Shown here one piece after another: positions 50,011-58,770 of a DNA stretch of 64,000 nt. This DNA is from Pelagibius sp. (lineage in GTDB: Bacteria; Pseudomonadota; Alphaproteobacteria; Kiloniellales; Kiloniellaceae): the NCBI RefSeq assembly GCF_028281305.1, contig NZ_JANQKD010000080.1, positions 1 through 64,000 of the forward strand, in the 5' to 3' direction. Under the pieces are notes generated by a model. The model made no database searches. It had not been told where the DNA came from and saw nothing but the letters and a program-made list of their open reading frames with translations. Position 1 is the stretch's first letter, and each line of letters begins with the position of its first letter. A program made the translations under genes and the position numbers.

Positions 50011-50320
50011 CAACATCCGGAACCGGCGTTTGTCCTTGGCGGGCTCGATTTCCCTGCAAGGGTGATCTCCCGCAATCGTGTACAAGCGTGGGGACAAGCA
50101 TGGCCGTGACCCGCCCGCGGAACCTTCCGCGGGCGGGAATGGCCGTGGTCCAGCGCTGTTCGGACGCCCCGTTTCTGCAGGCTTCGGCAGCGGCCGAAAC
50201 GCCCGCCGCGCGTGAGGCCTGGCGGATCCGCCCGGAGCGCTCCGCCTTCCCGCGACTCGGCCGGGTCTGGTATGGTTTCAGGCGTCACAAATCCATGATT
50301 GCCCGAAAGACCTGCGTCCT
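50011..50320. other. Intergenic stretch upstream of mutL
   Basis: 310 bp. The main item is a perfect 13-bp inverted repeat (50110-50122 with 50125-50137; CCCGCCCGCGGAA and TTCCGCGGGCGGG), a strong hairpin without a U-tract, flanked by two copies of ATGGCCGTG. The rest is GC-rich with no convincing gene. Confidence 0.5.
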
Positions 50321-52180
50321 ATGCCCATCCGCCGTCTGCCCGAAACCCTGGTGAACCAGATCGCCGCCGGCGAGGTGGTGGAGCGGCCGGCGGCGGCCGT
50401 CAAGGAACTGGTGGAAAACGCCCTCGATGCCGGCGCGCGCCACATCGACGTGGTGCTGCGCGACGGTGGGCGGGCGCTGATCGCCGTCACCGACGACGGC
50501 TGCGGCATGACGCCGGAGGAGATGCTGCTGGCGGTGGAGCGCCATGCCACCTCCAAGCTGCCGGACGACGACCTCGTGCACATCGCTTCCCTCGGGTTCC
50601 GCGGCGAGGCGCTGCCCTCCATCGGTGCGGTGGCGCGTCTCAGCGTCACCAGCCGCCCGCCCGAGGCCGAAGAGGCCTGGGCCCTCTCCGTCGAAGGTGG
50701 GCGCGTGGGGGAACCGCAGCCGGCGGCCCACCCCAAGGGCACGCGGGTGGAAGTGCGCGACCTCTTCTTCGCCACCCCGGCGCGCCTCAAGTTCCTGAAG
50801 ACCGCGCGTACCGAAGTTTCCCACGCGCAGGACACGCTGAACCGCCTCGCCATGGCCCATCCGGAGGTGGGCTTCACGCTCAGCGACGGGGAGCGCAAGC
50901 TGATCTCTCTGGCGCCGGCGGAAGGGGCGCTGTTCGATGCCCGCCTGAAGCGCCTGGCCGCCGTCATGGGCCGAGACTTCGCCGACAACGCCCTGCCGAT
51001 CTCCGCCGAGCGGGAGGGGATCGGCCTGACCGGCTACATCGGCCTGCCGACCTTGAACCGCGGCAATGCCCAGCAGCAGTACCTCTTCGTCAACGGCCGT
51101 CCGGTGCGCGACAAGCTGCTCTACGGCGCCGTGCGCGGCGCCTACCAGGATTTCCTCGCCCGCGACCGCCATCCGCTGGTGGCGCTGTTCGTCACCCTGC
51201 CGCCGGAGCAGGTTGACGTGAACGTGCACCCGACGAAGGCCGAGGTGCGCTTCCGAGATCCGGGTCTGGTGCGCGGCCTCATCGTCTCCGCCGCCAAACA
51301 CGCCCTCGCCGAGGCGGGCCATCGGGCATCCACCTCGGTCTCCGACCTTGCGCTCGGCGCGCTGCGTCCCGGCAGTGGGATCGGCAGTGGAATGGGCAGC
51401 GGGGCGACTGGGGGCGTGTCCTGGGGACAGCCGCAGGGGACTCGTCTGCCCAGGGGGCTGGCTGAAGCGACGGCGCACTACCAGGCACCTCTGAACTCTG
51501 CGGCGCCGTCGGTTGGCACTCTGCCGGGTCTGCCGCAGGCGCCCGTTGCGGCAGCGCCGGACCTCCACAGCGATGCAGAAACGGAGCCGTCGGGGGACGG
51601 CTTTCCCCTCGGGGCCGCCCGCGCCCAGGTGCACGGCACCTATGTCGTGGCGCAGACCGGCGATGGCATCGTCATCGTCGACCAGCACGCCGCCCACGAG
51701 CGCCTCGTCTACGAGCGCATGAAGGAACAGCTCGGCGAGACCGGCGTGGCCCGGCAGATGCTGCTGCTGCCGGAGGTGGTGGAACTGGAAGAGACCGCGG
51801 CAGCGCGTGTGGTCGCCCGCGCCGAGGAGTTGGCGGAACTCGGTCTGGTGCTGGAAGCCTTCGGCCCTGGCGCCGTGGTCGTGCGCGAGGTGCCGGCGCT
51901 GCTCGGCACCGTCGACGTGCCCGGTCTCGTGCGCGACCTCGCCGACGAATTGGCGGAGCTGGGCGAGGCGCTGGCGCTGCGCGACCGCCTGGAACACGTC
52001 TGCGGCACCCTGGCCTGCCATGGTTCGGTGCGCGCCGGGCGCATTCTCAACGTCGAGGAGATGAACGCCCTGCTGCGCCAGATGGAAGAGACCCCCCATT
52101 CCGGCCAGTGCAACCACGGCCGGCCCACCTACGTGGAACTGAAGCTGGCCGACATCGAAAAGCTCTTCGGCCGGCGGTGA
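50321..52180 (+). CDS. mutL: DNA mismatch repair protein MutL
   Basis: Mismatch repair ATPase and endonuclease of 619 residues. The GHKL ATPase motifs are [20 protein letters not shown] and [11 protein letters not shown] (residues ~34-100). After a Gly/Ser-rich linker (~345-430) comes the C-terminal domain with the endonuclease motif [12 protein letters not shown] (~residue 450) and zinc motifs ACHGSVRAG and GQCNHGRP. The protein is therefore the nicking type found in species without MutH. The last 25 bp of the gene are duplicated at 53128-53152. It is the only gene on the forward strand here before the inserted segment. Confidence 0.97.
   Translation: MPIRRLPETLVNQIAAGEVVERPAAAVKELVENALDAGARHIDVVLRDGGRALIAVTDDGCGMTPEEMLLAVERHATSKLPDDDLVHIASLGFRGEALPSIGAVARLSVTSRPPEAEEAWALSVEGGRVGEPQPAAHPKGTRVEVRDLFFATPARLKFLKTARTEVSHAQDTLNRLAMAHPEVGFTLSDGERKLISLAPAEGALFDARLKRLAAVMGRDFADNALPISAEREGIGLTGYIGLPTLNRGNAQQQYLFVNGRPVRDKLLYGAVRGAYQDFLARDRHPLVALFVTLPPEQVDVNVHPTKAEVRFRDPGLVRGLIVSAAKHALAEAGHRASTSVSDLALGALRPGSGIGSGMGSGATGGVSWGQPQGTRLPRGLAEATAHYQAPLNSAAPSVGTLPGLPQAPVAAAPDLHSDAETEPSGDGFPLGAARAQVHGTYVVAQTGDGIVIVDQHAAHERLVYERMKEQLGETGVARQMLLLPEVVELEETAAARVVARAEELAELGLVLEAFGPGAVVVREVPALLGTVDVPGLVRDLADELAELGEALALRDRLEHVCGTLACHGSVRAGRILNVEEMNALLRQMEETPHSGQCNHGRPTYVELKLADIEKLFGRR
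52156..52180 (+). repeat. 25-bp direct repeat, left copy (mutL 3' end)
   Basis: The last 25 bp of mutL including its TGA. They are identical to 53128-53152. The first 14 bp (CGAAAAGCTCTTCG) are nearly palindromic, one mismatch, as in recombinase core sites. Confidence 0.9.
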
Positions 52181-52199
52181 CTTATCGGCGCTTTTCCCC

Positions 52200-52985
52200 T
52201 TAACGCATCCAGGTACTCTCATTGGGGAATGGAAAGCGGTATGCGATTGACCACTTCCTGCCGCCGAGTTCGACGGCCTGACTGGGGCTCATCTCTTTGA
52301 TGAGCCGTTGGAGCCTTTGGAACTCGGAGGCTGGCAAGTACAGCCGGTGCAACTCTGATCCAATTGCGCGCTCAGCACTTTCGAAGGGTGGCCAATCAGC
52401 CGGCCAGGCAAGAGGCTCTTCGCGCGAGTACTCGAAGGGCCAAATCATCACCTCAACTCGCTCCGGCAACCAGGGGGAGGCTTCTGGTGCGAAGCTTACA
52501 ATCGCATCGAAGGCCCGGAGATAGGCTGCCGGCGGTCTGTCCAGATACGGTGCCCACTCATCGGAGCGTGGGTTATTTGTGTCTGACCGGAGGACGCCAT
52601 AGACGTCGACACGCGTTCGCCTGCCGTCAACCCAGACATATAGCTCGTTTGTAGGTACGCCGAACGCATACACCGTCTGATAGTATTCCCTGAGGCCCGT
52701 GATCGATCTGGGAGTGATCTCTGCGAGCAGCGTATTCTTCTGTTGCTCATCAAGGTGGACGGAGAAGTATGCGTAAGACTCATCGCGGAAGATGACCATG
52801 CCATCGGCGTAGAGCGCGAAGGTAGGAGAATCGGATCCGATGACCATTAGCGAGGGATCTCGTTCGATCAGGACGATAAGTGGATCGGGATGCTCGTTAA
52901 GGCGATCACTCGCGAGCCCAAGCGAGTAGCTTGTTGCAGCCAATGCGCTGAGGAGTACGATGGCGACCCGAAGGACGTAGATCAT
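52200..52985 (-). CDS. Hypothetical exported protein, 261 aa
   Basis: I do not recognise the family. The N-terminus is a signal peptide or anchor (VLRVAIVLLSALAATSYSLGLA). The mature part has a beta-rich pattern with repeated Tyr/Phe, for example DSPTFALYADGMVIFRDESYAYFSVHLDEQQKNTLL, ELYVWVDGRRTRVDVYGVL, and 'ALWP/WPFEY' turns. G+C is lower than its neighbours. It lies inside the segment bounded by the 25-bp repeat and reads toward mutL, so it was probably acquired. Confidence 0.7.
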   Translation of the reverse strand: MIYVLRVAIVLLSALAATSYSLGLASDRLNEHPDPLIVLIERDPSLMVIGSDSPTFALYADGMVIFRDESYAYFSVHLDEQQKNTLLAEITPRSITGLREYYQTVYAFGVPTNELYVWVDGRRTRVDVYGVLRSDTNNPRSDEWAPYLDRPPAAYLRAFDAIVSFAPEASPWLPERVEVMIWPFEYSREEPLAWPADWPPFESAERAIGSELHRLYLPASEFQRLQRLIKEMSPSQAVELGGRKWSIAYRFPFPNESTWMR

Positions 52986-53127
52986 GGTTCTTGTCCCACT
53001 TGGCGACAGTTATCTTGGTTTAAACTAAATGCGAAACTTGGTTTGCTCTCGCTGGATGCTAGCAAAACCGAGGGACGATATGGGCGACAGATCGACGCTC
53101 ACGTTCAATCTGGGATTTCGCCGCTGG

Positions 53128-53152
53128 CGAAAAGCTCTTCGGCCGGCGGTGA
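53128..53152 (+). repeat. 25-bp direct repeat, right copy
   Basis: Exact copy of the mutL 3' end (52156-52180). Flanking bases differ on both sides (T versus G before, C versus G after), so the identity is exactly 25 bp. Confidence 0.9.
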
Positions 53153-53177
53153 GCTGGCAAGGACGGTTTTGAACGGC

Positions 53178-53432
53178 ATGGACGACCCTTGGACCGGCAG
53201 GTCCCGACCTGCGCAGATACCGGAAACCTGGCGCGGTCGCGCGTTGCGCGGCGGCGATGGGTGGTGCTGGGAAGACCCGCAGAACAGCGGCAACAGCGTC
53301 CGGTTCTACAAGGGCGATCCTGCCAGTCCTGTTCCGGCGAAGCAGGGACCGTATGTTGTTGTGTGTTCGGATGGATGCTTGATCGACCGCAACGGCTATC
53401 CGATTCCCGGGAGCCGTTGTCCGGAAGATTGA
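53178..53432 (+). CDS. Hypothetical small protein, 84 aa
   Basis: Soluble protein starting MDDPWTGRSRPAQIPETWRG, ending PIPGSRCPED, with three or four Cys (WCWEDPQ, VVCSDGCLIDRNGYP, SRCPED). No signal peptide or known domain. It begins 25 bp after the right copy of the 25-bp repeat. In the ancestral order it probably followed mutL directly. Start uncertain: AAGGACGG is about 14 nt before this ATG. Low to moderate confidence as a real gene. Confidence 0.5.
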   Translation: MDDPWTGRSRPAQIPETWRGRALRGGDGWCWEDPQNSGNSVRFYKGDPASPVPAKQGPYVVVCSDGCLIDRNGYPIPGSRCPED

Positions 53433-53464
53433 GACTGCGATGAACCGCAACTGCATCGCACGCA

Positions 53465-53545
53465 TGTCCCCCTCACCCAGCTCCGGCTAGGCTCGCTGCG
53501 CTCACCAAGCCTGGGCAACCCTCTCCCACCAGGGGAGAGGGACTG
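53465..53545. repeat. Diverged partial copy of the 6948-7082 element
   Basis: In reverse orientation it matches that element's right half: CCCCCTCACCCAGCTCCGGC followed by CTAGGCTCG, then CAACCCTCTCCC and GGGGAGAGGG. One terminal repeat only; the other end is missing. Confidence 0.75.
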
Positions 53546-53582
53546 CGGAACAACTCCGGGGAGCTGACTCTTTCTCTTTGGT

Positions 53583-53696
53583 TGTCACCCTCGGGCTTGA
53601 CCCGAGGGTCCATCGAGCCGCCCGCTGGAACCCTTGGCGGAGGGACCCGGGATCGCCGGTTCCATGGATGCTCGGGTCAAGCCCGAGCATGACGGG
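53583..53696. repeat. Palindromic repeat (alphaproteobacterial REP type)
   Basis: The left half (53583-53612; TGTCACCCTCGGGCTTGACC followed by CGAGGGTCCAT) and the right half (53664-53696; ATGGATGCTCGGGTCAAGCC followed by CGAGCATGACG) are near reverse complements. Each half also contains a small CTCGGG...CCCGAG palindrome. This sequence type is common in alphaproteobacterial genomes as an intergenic repeat. Confidence 0.8.
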
Positions 53697-53773
53697 GAGT
53701 GCGTGAGGCTGGTGTCGGTGCGTGCCTGATGCGGACGGATGCAGAGTGGCGTCCGTGGGAGGGTGAGGGGGGC

Positions 53774-54781
53774 CTAGAGCGCCCGCCCCTTGGCGACGAG
53801 TTCGGCGAAGCGCGCTTCGCCGATGGTGCTGCCGCAGAAGATGACGCCGACCCGCTTGCCCGCCAAAGCATCGCGCAGGGGCCCCATGACGGCGGCGGTG
53901 GCGGCAGCGCCGGCCGGCTCCAGCGCCAGCTTCATGGCGTCGTAGATCAGCGCCATGGCGCGCAGCATCTCCGCGTCCTCGATCAGCACCATCTCGTCCA
54001 CGTGGTCGCGGGCAACAGAAAACGAATAGGGCAGAGCCTTGGGCGCGCCCAGGCTGTCAGCGATGGTGTCGACCCGCTCCAGGCTCTGCGGGCTGCCGGC
54101 GGCGAAGCTGCGGCTCAGGCTGTCGGCGCCGGTCGGCTCCACGCCGATGACCCGGCACTTGGGCTGCAGCAGCTTGATCGCGCGGGCCATGCCGGCGATC
54201 AGGCCGCCGCCGCCGACGGGGATCACCATGGCGTCGAGGTCGGGCATCTGCAGCGCGCACTCGCGCCCGCAGGTGGCGGTGCCGAGGACCGTCAGCGGAT
54301 TCTCGAATGGATGGACGAAGCGCCGCCCCTCGGTTTCGACGATGCGGTCGACCTCGGCGAAGGCGCCGTGGATGTCGTCCGCCAGCACCACCTCGGCGCC
54401 CAGCGCCTTGCAGCCCGCGACCCGGACCGGGTCCGCGGACTTCATCATCACCACCTTGGCGGGCACGGTCCTTTGAGCCGCGGCCCAGGAGACCGCAAGC
54501 GCGTGGTTGCCGGCGCTGACCGCCGTCGCGCCGTGGGCGCGTTCGTCTTCGCTGAAGTCGAGAAGGTTGAGGAGCGCGCCGCGCGCCTTGAAGGACCCGG
54601 CCTGCTGGAAAAGCTCCAGCTTGCCCAGCACCTCCGCGCCGGCGGGCAGGAAGGGCGTCAGCACCCCGGCGGTCAGCGGCGTCACCGGCGTTTCGACGAT
54701 GCGGCCCTTCAGCCGCTCCGCCGCGGCCTCGATCTCTCCCAGATCCGGGGGTGCGATGGTTGCGGGGTCCAGGGTCGCCAT
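53774..54781 (-). CDS. PLP-dependent threonine/serine dehydratase-like ammonia-lyase
   Basis: Fold type II PLP enzyme of 335 residues, like catabolic threonine dehydratase or 3-hydroxyaspartate ammonia-lyase. The Schiff-base lysine lies in QQAGSFKARGALLNL (residue ~66), and the phosphate loop in PVGGGGLIAGMARAIK (~185). The C-terminus has no ACT regulatory domain, so feedback control by isoleucine is not expected. Threonine, serine or a hydroxyaspartate are possible substrates. Followed by rsmD upstream in the same direction, 36 bp. Confidence 0.9.
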   Translation of the reverse strand: MATLDPATIAPPDLGEIEAAAERLKGRIVETPVTPLTAGVLTPFLPAGAEVLGKLELFQQAGSFKARGALLNLLDFSEDERAHGATAVSAGNHALAVSWAAAQRTVPAKVVMMKSADPVRVAGCKALGAEVVLADDIHGAFAEVDRIVETEGRRFVHPFENPLTVLGTATCGRECALQMPDLDAMVIPVGGGGLIAGMARAIKLLQPKCRVIGVEPTGADSLSRSFAAGSPQSLERVDTIADSLGAPKALPYSFSVARDHVDEMVLIEDAEMLRAMALIYDAMKLALEPAGAAATAAVMGPLRDALAGKRVGVIFCGSTIGEARFAELVAKGRAL

Positions 54782-54817
54782 GCGTCTTGCCGTCCTTCCT
54801 GCGTTCTTTTCAATGCG

Positions 54818-55399
54818 TCAGTCGTGCGGCGGTGCGGGGTCGGACTTCAGGAACACCAGGCGGGCCTTGCCGTAGGTGCGGTTGTCCAATTCGGTGAAGC
54901 CCTGCGGAAGGGCGAAGTCCTCGGTCTTCATCAACTCGACGGAGACCAGCGCCTCCCCGGCGATCCAGCCGGCCTTGTCGAGGGCGACAAGGGCCTTTTC
55001 GGCAAGCCCCTGATTGTAGGGCGGATCGAGAAAGACCAGGTCGCAGGGCGCGGGCGGGCGGACCGGGTGCAGCACGTCGCAGGCCAGCAGGTCCGCGCGC
55101 TCTTCTTCTCCCAGTGCCTTGATGTTCGCGCGGCAGATCTCGATGGCCGGGGCGTAGTTCTCCATGAAAGTGACCTGCGCGGCACCGCGCGAAAGCGCTT
55201 CCAGCCCCAGGGCGCCGGTGCCGGCGAAGGCGTCCAGAACCCGCGCCCCGGGCAGGCGCTGGCCACCTTCTTCACTCAGCTTACCGCTGGTCAGAATGTT
55301 GAACAGCGCCTCGCGGGTGCGGTCGGCGGTCGGCCGCACGGCAAGGTCGGCGGGGGTCTTGAGGCTGCGGCCCCTATGACGGCCGGCGACGATTCGCAT
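54818..55399 (-). CDS. rsmD: 16S rRNA (guanine-966-N2)-methyltransferase
   Basis: SAM-dependent methyltransferase of 193 residues for 16S rRNA. SAM-binding motif VLDAFAGTGALGLEALSRGA (residue ~52), catalytic LVFLDPPYNQG (~115), and the N-terminal MRIVAGRHRGRSLKTP that is characteristic of RsmD. It overlaps the end of the pseudouridine synthase gene by 26 bp. Confidence 0.95.
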   Translation of the reverse strand: MRIVAGRHRGRSLKTPADLAVRPTADRTREALFNILTSGKLSEEGGQRLPGARVLDAFAGTGALGLEALSRGAAQVTFMENYAPAIEICRANIKALGEEERADLLACDVLHPVRPPAPCDLVFLDPPYNQGLAEKALVALDKAGWIAGEALVSVELMKTEDFALPQGFTELDNRTYGKARLVFLKSDPAPPHD

Positions 55400-56477
55400 G
55401 GCTCTTGGATCTGGCCTTTACGGACCTGGACTTGGCCGATTTCGATTTGGCCGACTTGGATTTGGTAAACTTGGGCTTTGAGGATTTCGACTTCAGCTGA
55501 GTCGACTTGGACTTGGCGGCTTTGGGTCCGCGCCGTCCTGCGCCCGCTTTCGAAACCGCCTTCTTCGCTCCCGGTTTCTTTGCAGCCGTCTTCTTTGTGC
55601 CCGTCTTCTTGGCGGCGGCGCCTTTTCTCTGCGGCCCGCTGTCGCCGCTTTCGCCATGCTCCGGTTTCTTGAATCCGCGGCGCGATCCCGGGCGGTTGGG
55701 CTTCGGCTTGGCCTTGGCGAAGCCCTTGCCGCGTTTCTGCTTTTCCTTCTTCTCCAGGCCGAGCGCTTGGCGCAGGCGCTGCGCCGGCACCTCTTCCAGG
55801 CCGCGGTTCGGCAGCTTGCCGAGAGTGAAGGGGCCGTAGGAAACGCGGATCAGGCGGTTCACGGCGAGGCCCAGGTGGGCGCAGATCTTACGCACCTCGC
55901 GGTTCTTGCCCTCGCGCAGGCCCACGGTCAGCCAGGCGTTGGCGCCGGTCTGCTGGTCCAGGCTCGCCTCCACCGGCCCGTAGTTCACGCCTTCCACGGT
56001 GACGCCCTTGGCCAGGGCCGCCAAGCGCGCGGTGCTGACCCGGCCGTGCACGCGAACCCGATAGCGGCGCAGCCAGCCGTTGGCCGGCAGTTCCAACTGG
56101 CGCTTCAGGGCGCCGTCGTTGGTCATCAGCAAGAGGCCTTCGGAATTGATGTCCAGCCGCCCGACGGCCTGCAGGCGCGGCAGCTCCGGCGGCAGGCGGT
56201 CGAAGACCGTGGTGCGCCCCTGGGGGTCGCGCGCCGTGGTCAGCTCGCCGCGCGGCTTATGGTAGCGCCAGAGGCGCGCAGGCTCTGCCTCCGGCAGGGG
56301 CGTGCCGTCCACTTCGATGCGGCTCTCGGCGGTCACCACGGCCGCCGGGCTGTCGAGCACGCGGCCGTCGAGGGAGACCCGCCCGGCGGCGATCCAGGCC
56401 TCGGCATCGCGGCGCGAGCAGAGCCCGGCACGGGCAATCACCTTGGCGATGCGCTCGCCTTTTTGGATCTCCGCCAT
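55374..56477 (-). CDS. rRNA pseudouridine synthase (RluB/RsuA family) with long Lys-rich tail
   Basis: Pseudouridine synthase of 367 residues, RluB-like. An N-terminal S4 domain (ERIAKVIARAGLCSRRDAEAWIAAGRVSLDG, ~6-50) is followed by the catalytic domain with VGRLDINSEGLLLMTNDG (~103, catalytic Asp) and REGKNREVRKICAHLGLAV. After ~245 comes a tail of more than 100 residues of Lys, Ala, Ser, Arg, Gly and Pro (AAKKTGTKKTAAKKPGAKK, SKSAKSKSAKSRS), like histone H1. Such tails on this enzyme are known in some alphaproteobacteria and probably bind rRNA. Start ATG 56477; 26-bp overlap with rsmD. Confidence 0.92.
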   Translation of the reverse strand: MAEIQKGERIAKVIARAGLCSRRDAEAWIAAGRVSLDGRVLDSPAAVVTAESRIEVDGTPLPEAEPARLWRYHKPRGELTTARDPQGRTTVFDRLPPELPRLQAVGRLDINSEGLLLMTNDGALKRQLELPANGWLRRYRVRVHGRVSTARLAALAKGVTVEGVNYGPVEASLDQQTGANAWLTVGLREGKNREVRKICAHLGLAVNRLIRVSYGPFTLGKLPNRGLEEVPAQRLRQALGLEKKEKQKRGKGFAKAKPKPNRPGSRRGFKKPEHGESGDSGPQRKGAAAKKTGTKKTAAKKPGAKKAVSKAGAGRRGPKAAKSKSTQLKSKSSKPKFTKSKSAKSKSAKSRSVKARSKSHANRRRPS

Positions 56478-56669
56478 CGCTCCGCCTCTTACGCGGCGGC
56501 GCTGCGGTGCAGGCAGCACCCGGAGGAGTTCGACCACGCGCCCGCCGTCTCCGGATCCGGAGCTCTTCCGACCAGCGGCGTCTCTGCGAAGGTCTGTGCC
56601 ATGGCGGCACTCTAGGCCGCGGACAGAGGGCTCACAAGCCCAGCGGGGGGTGGGTACTAAGGGAGGCTG

Positions 56670-57113
56670 CTAGACCGGGTTTCCCACGTCCTCGCAAGAG
56701 TGGCCGAGAGCGGTGAAGCCCTCTTCCAGCAGGTCGCCGAACAGCGGCATGCCCATGATGTAGTCGGAGGAGGGGCCGGTGTGGCGTTCGTTGGCGGCGG
56801 CGATGGCGCTTTCCCATTCGCTGCGCTCGAAATCGCCGCGGCCGACCCAGATCAAGGCCACCAGTTCCGCTTGCTGCTCGTCGTTCAGGTCGTCGATGAC
56901 ATGGCGGATCTCGTCGGCCACCGGGTCGTCGCCGTGGTCCTCCAGCACGTCGTGCATGTCGTCCTCGCCCGGCTGCGAGATCTCGTCGCGCTCGGCCGGG
57001 GCCACCTTGGCGTCGAAGGCGCGCCCCTTGGCGATCAGGAAACAGACCGTTCCGGGATCGATATCCAGCTCGATGGCGTCCTGCTGTGAAACCATTTGTC
57101 CTGTCTTTGCCAT
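56670..57113 (-). CDS. DUF3775 domain-containing protein
   Basis: Cytoplasmic protein of 147 residues, acidic. The DUF3775 region (~30-120) reads DEISQPGEDDMHDVLEDHGDDPVADEIRHVIDDLNDEQQAELVALIWVGRGDFERSEW. Function unknown in the family, which is mostly alphaproteobacterial. Start at ATG 57113 with GGAGCG upstream. Divergent from tadA. Confidence 0.85.
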   Translation of the reverse strand: MAKTGQMVSQQDAIELDIDPGTVCFLIAKGRAFDAKVAPAERDEISQPGEDDMHDVLEDHGDDPVADEIRHVIDDLNDEQQAELVALIWVGRGDFERSEWESAIAAANERHTGPSSDYIMGMPLFGDLLEEGFTALGHSCEDVGNPV

Positions 57114-57301
57114 GGCAACGCTCCTTTCCCTCTGGTCCCCACCTGTCCTCACGGGCCCGTCCTTCGCATAGGATTCGGGCGGCCCTGGCTGCCAGTCTCC
57201 GGTCGGTGGAGGGCTGCCGCATTGACCTACCGCAAGGGGCAGGGCAGGCTCCGCCCGCAGGAGCCGGGGCAGGGAGCCCGGCGGATCACAGCAGGGGCGC
57301 G

Positions 57302-57766
57302 ATGCGGAAATCCGGGAGCAGACCCGACTATATGGCCGAGGCGCTGGCCGAGGCACGGGCCGCGGCAGCGGCCGGGGAGGTGCCCGTGGGCGCCGTCCTG
57401 GTGGACGGCAGGGACGGCACGATCCTGGCCCGGGCCCACAATCGGGTCATCGCCGACAGCGACCCCACCGCCCACGCGGAGATGCTGGCGATCCGCGCCG
57501 CGGCGGCGCTAACAGGCGCGCCGCGCCTGGCCGAGGCGGAGCTCTACGTGACGCTGGAGCCCTGCCCCATGTGCGCCACGGCGATTTCCTTCGCCCGCAT
57601 CAGGCGCCTCGTCTTCGGCGCCTACGACCCCAAGGGCGGCGGCGTCGACCATGGCCCGCGCATCTTCGAGCAGCCCACCTGCCACCATAGCCCGGAGGTC
57701 ATCGGCGGCGTCCAGGAACAGGCCTGCGGCGCCCTGCTGCAGGACTTCTTCAAGGTGAGGCGGTAG
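57302..57766 (+). CDS. tadA: tRNA-specific adenosine deaminase
   Basis: Zinc deaminase of 154 residues making inosine at position 34 of tRNA-Arg(ACG). The active site HAEMLAIR (residue ~62) and the zinc ligands PCPMCATAI (~92) are complete, and the C-terminal YDPKGGGVDHG region matches TadA. The start is the ATG at 57302; the longer frame upstream is not supported. Confidence 0.94.
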   Translation: MRKSGSRPDYMAEALAEARAAAAAGEVPVGAVLVDGRDGTILARAHNRVIADSDPTAHAEMLAIRAAAALTGAPRLAEAELYVTLEPCPMCATAISFARIRRLVFGAYDPKGGGVDHGPRIFEQPTCHHSPEVIGGVQEQACGALLQDFFKVRR

Positions 57767-57826
57767 TCTCGAATTGGGACGAAGCTACTTGCCTGGGGTC
57801 GCCGCCTCCTGACTTTGCTGCCGCAG

Positions 57827-58744
57827 TCAATCAAATAGGGTCACGCGCAGACTGAATCTGCCATCATGGATCCTCCAGGCTCTGATAGCGTTCTCTCGCG
57901 CATCATCGGAAGGACTGTCGCTCAGGAAACGGCTCTCAACCTTCAGCAATGATTTGGTGTCCCCAATCTGCGGGAGAAGCGCGTCGATTGCGTCCACCAT
58001 CAGCTCCGGTTTCACCGTGACGTCGCGAGTCATCCCGTCGCTATCCGTGACTTCGATCGTCAACGTTTCTGCAGGGAAGGGCTGCCAGTTTTCCATGCGA
58101 GCAATCAAGTAAGTGACAACAATGAAACCCACGTCGCGGAAGTCGGCATTCAATTGTCGCACGAGCGCCTTTTGTCTTTCCGGACTGGCCGGCGCGGCCG
58201 ATATCGCGGTCAGCATGTTCTCCAACTTCGTCGTAAAGTCGTCGTCTTCCGGACCATACCTCGCGATGGGAGCGACGTTTCCTCGCCACCAGAATTGGGC
58301 ATAGGTGTTGTTGTATCTGGCGCTAAGGATGGCAGAGAGAAGGTCGTAGCTGAATTGACGTACACTTGATCCGATGGCGCCTTCCGTCGGAACGTAACCC
58401 AATTCGGGGTTCCCCGGGAACTCCGTCAAAAAGAAGAAATAGCTCCTCTGTTCCTTGGGTTCCGGTCCGCTTTTGGGCAAGAGGATGGTCAGTGGCCGCG
58501 CCCCTTGTGTGCCTTTGATGTAGATTGGCTTTTCAAGCTTCCAGGCACGGTATTCGGATTCGATGCCTTTTGTGGCGGCATCTCCTGGGGCGATGGCAGT
58601 GGGCACACCGCCAACAACAATCTGCGAGCGCGCGAGCAGTCGCCAGTCTACCAGTGAACCTTCTGCTCCTTTCGGATCTTCAGCCTTGGCCATTGGCGGA
58701 ACGGCAAGGAGCGCAAGAATCAGCGAGAGAGCAAGGTATTTCAT
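57827..58744 (-). CDS. Hypothetical exported protein, 305 aa
   Basis: Signal peptide MKYLALSLILALLAVPPMAKA, then a mostly polar protein without recognised domain. Some stretches look beta-rich (RPLTILLPKSGPEPKEQRSYFFFLTEFPG). G+C is lower than in neighbouring genes. It is 26 bp downstream of the following membrane-anchored gene on the same strand and probably acts with it. Start at ATG 58744; a TTG-type extension is not needed. Confidence 0.75.
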   Translation of the reverse strand: MKYLALSLILALLAVPPMAKAEDPKGAEGSLVDWRLLARSQIVVGGVPTAIAPGDAATKGIESEYRAWKLEKPIYIKGTQGARPLTILLPKSGPEPKEQRSYFFFLTEFPGNPELGYVPTEGAIGSSVRQFSYDLLSAILSARYNNTYAQFWWRGNVAPIARYGPEDDDFTTKLENMLTAISAAPASPERQKALVRQLNADFRDVGFIVVTYLIARMENWQPFPAETLTIEVTDSDGMTRDVTVKPELMVDAIDALLPQIGDTKSLLKVESRFLSDSPSDDARENAIRAWRIHDGRFSLRVTLFD

Positions 58745-58770
58745 CGCAGAAAGCCCTGTCGCTCGGATGT

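Larger units (their letters stand above)
52181..53152. mobile_element. Candidate inserted segment at the mutL 3' end
   Basis: 972 bp lying between the two copies of the 25-bp repeat, counting one copy. It carries one gene (52200-52985, reverse strand) and its promoter, with visibly lower G+C (about half by eye) than mutL. The arrangement resembles site-specific integration into a gene end where the repeat restores the host stop codon. No integrase is encoded, so it would be a passively moved or decayed element, or the product of an unrelated recombination. Confidence 0.45.
53433..53773. other. Repeat-rich intergenic stretch
   Basis: 341 bp. It holds a partial copy of the 6948-7082 element (53465-53545) and a second palindromic repeat type (53583-53696). 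The rest has no convincing gene. Confidence 0.7.

Noticed and set aside
50110-50137. Intrinsic terminator
   Set aside because: The stem is strong but is not followed by a T-run on either strand.
52156-53152. Integron cassette
   Set aside because: No attC-type long imperfect hairpin and no integrase; the repeat is an exact copy of the mutL end.
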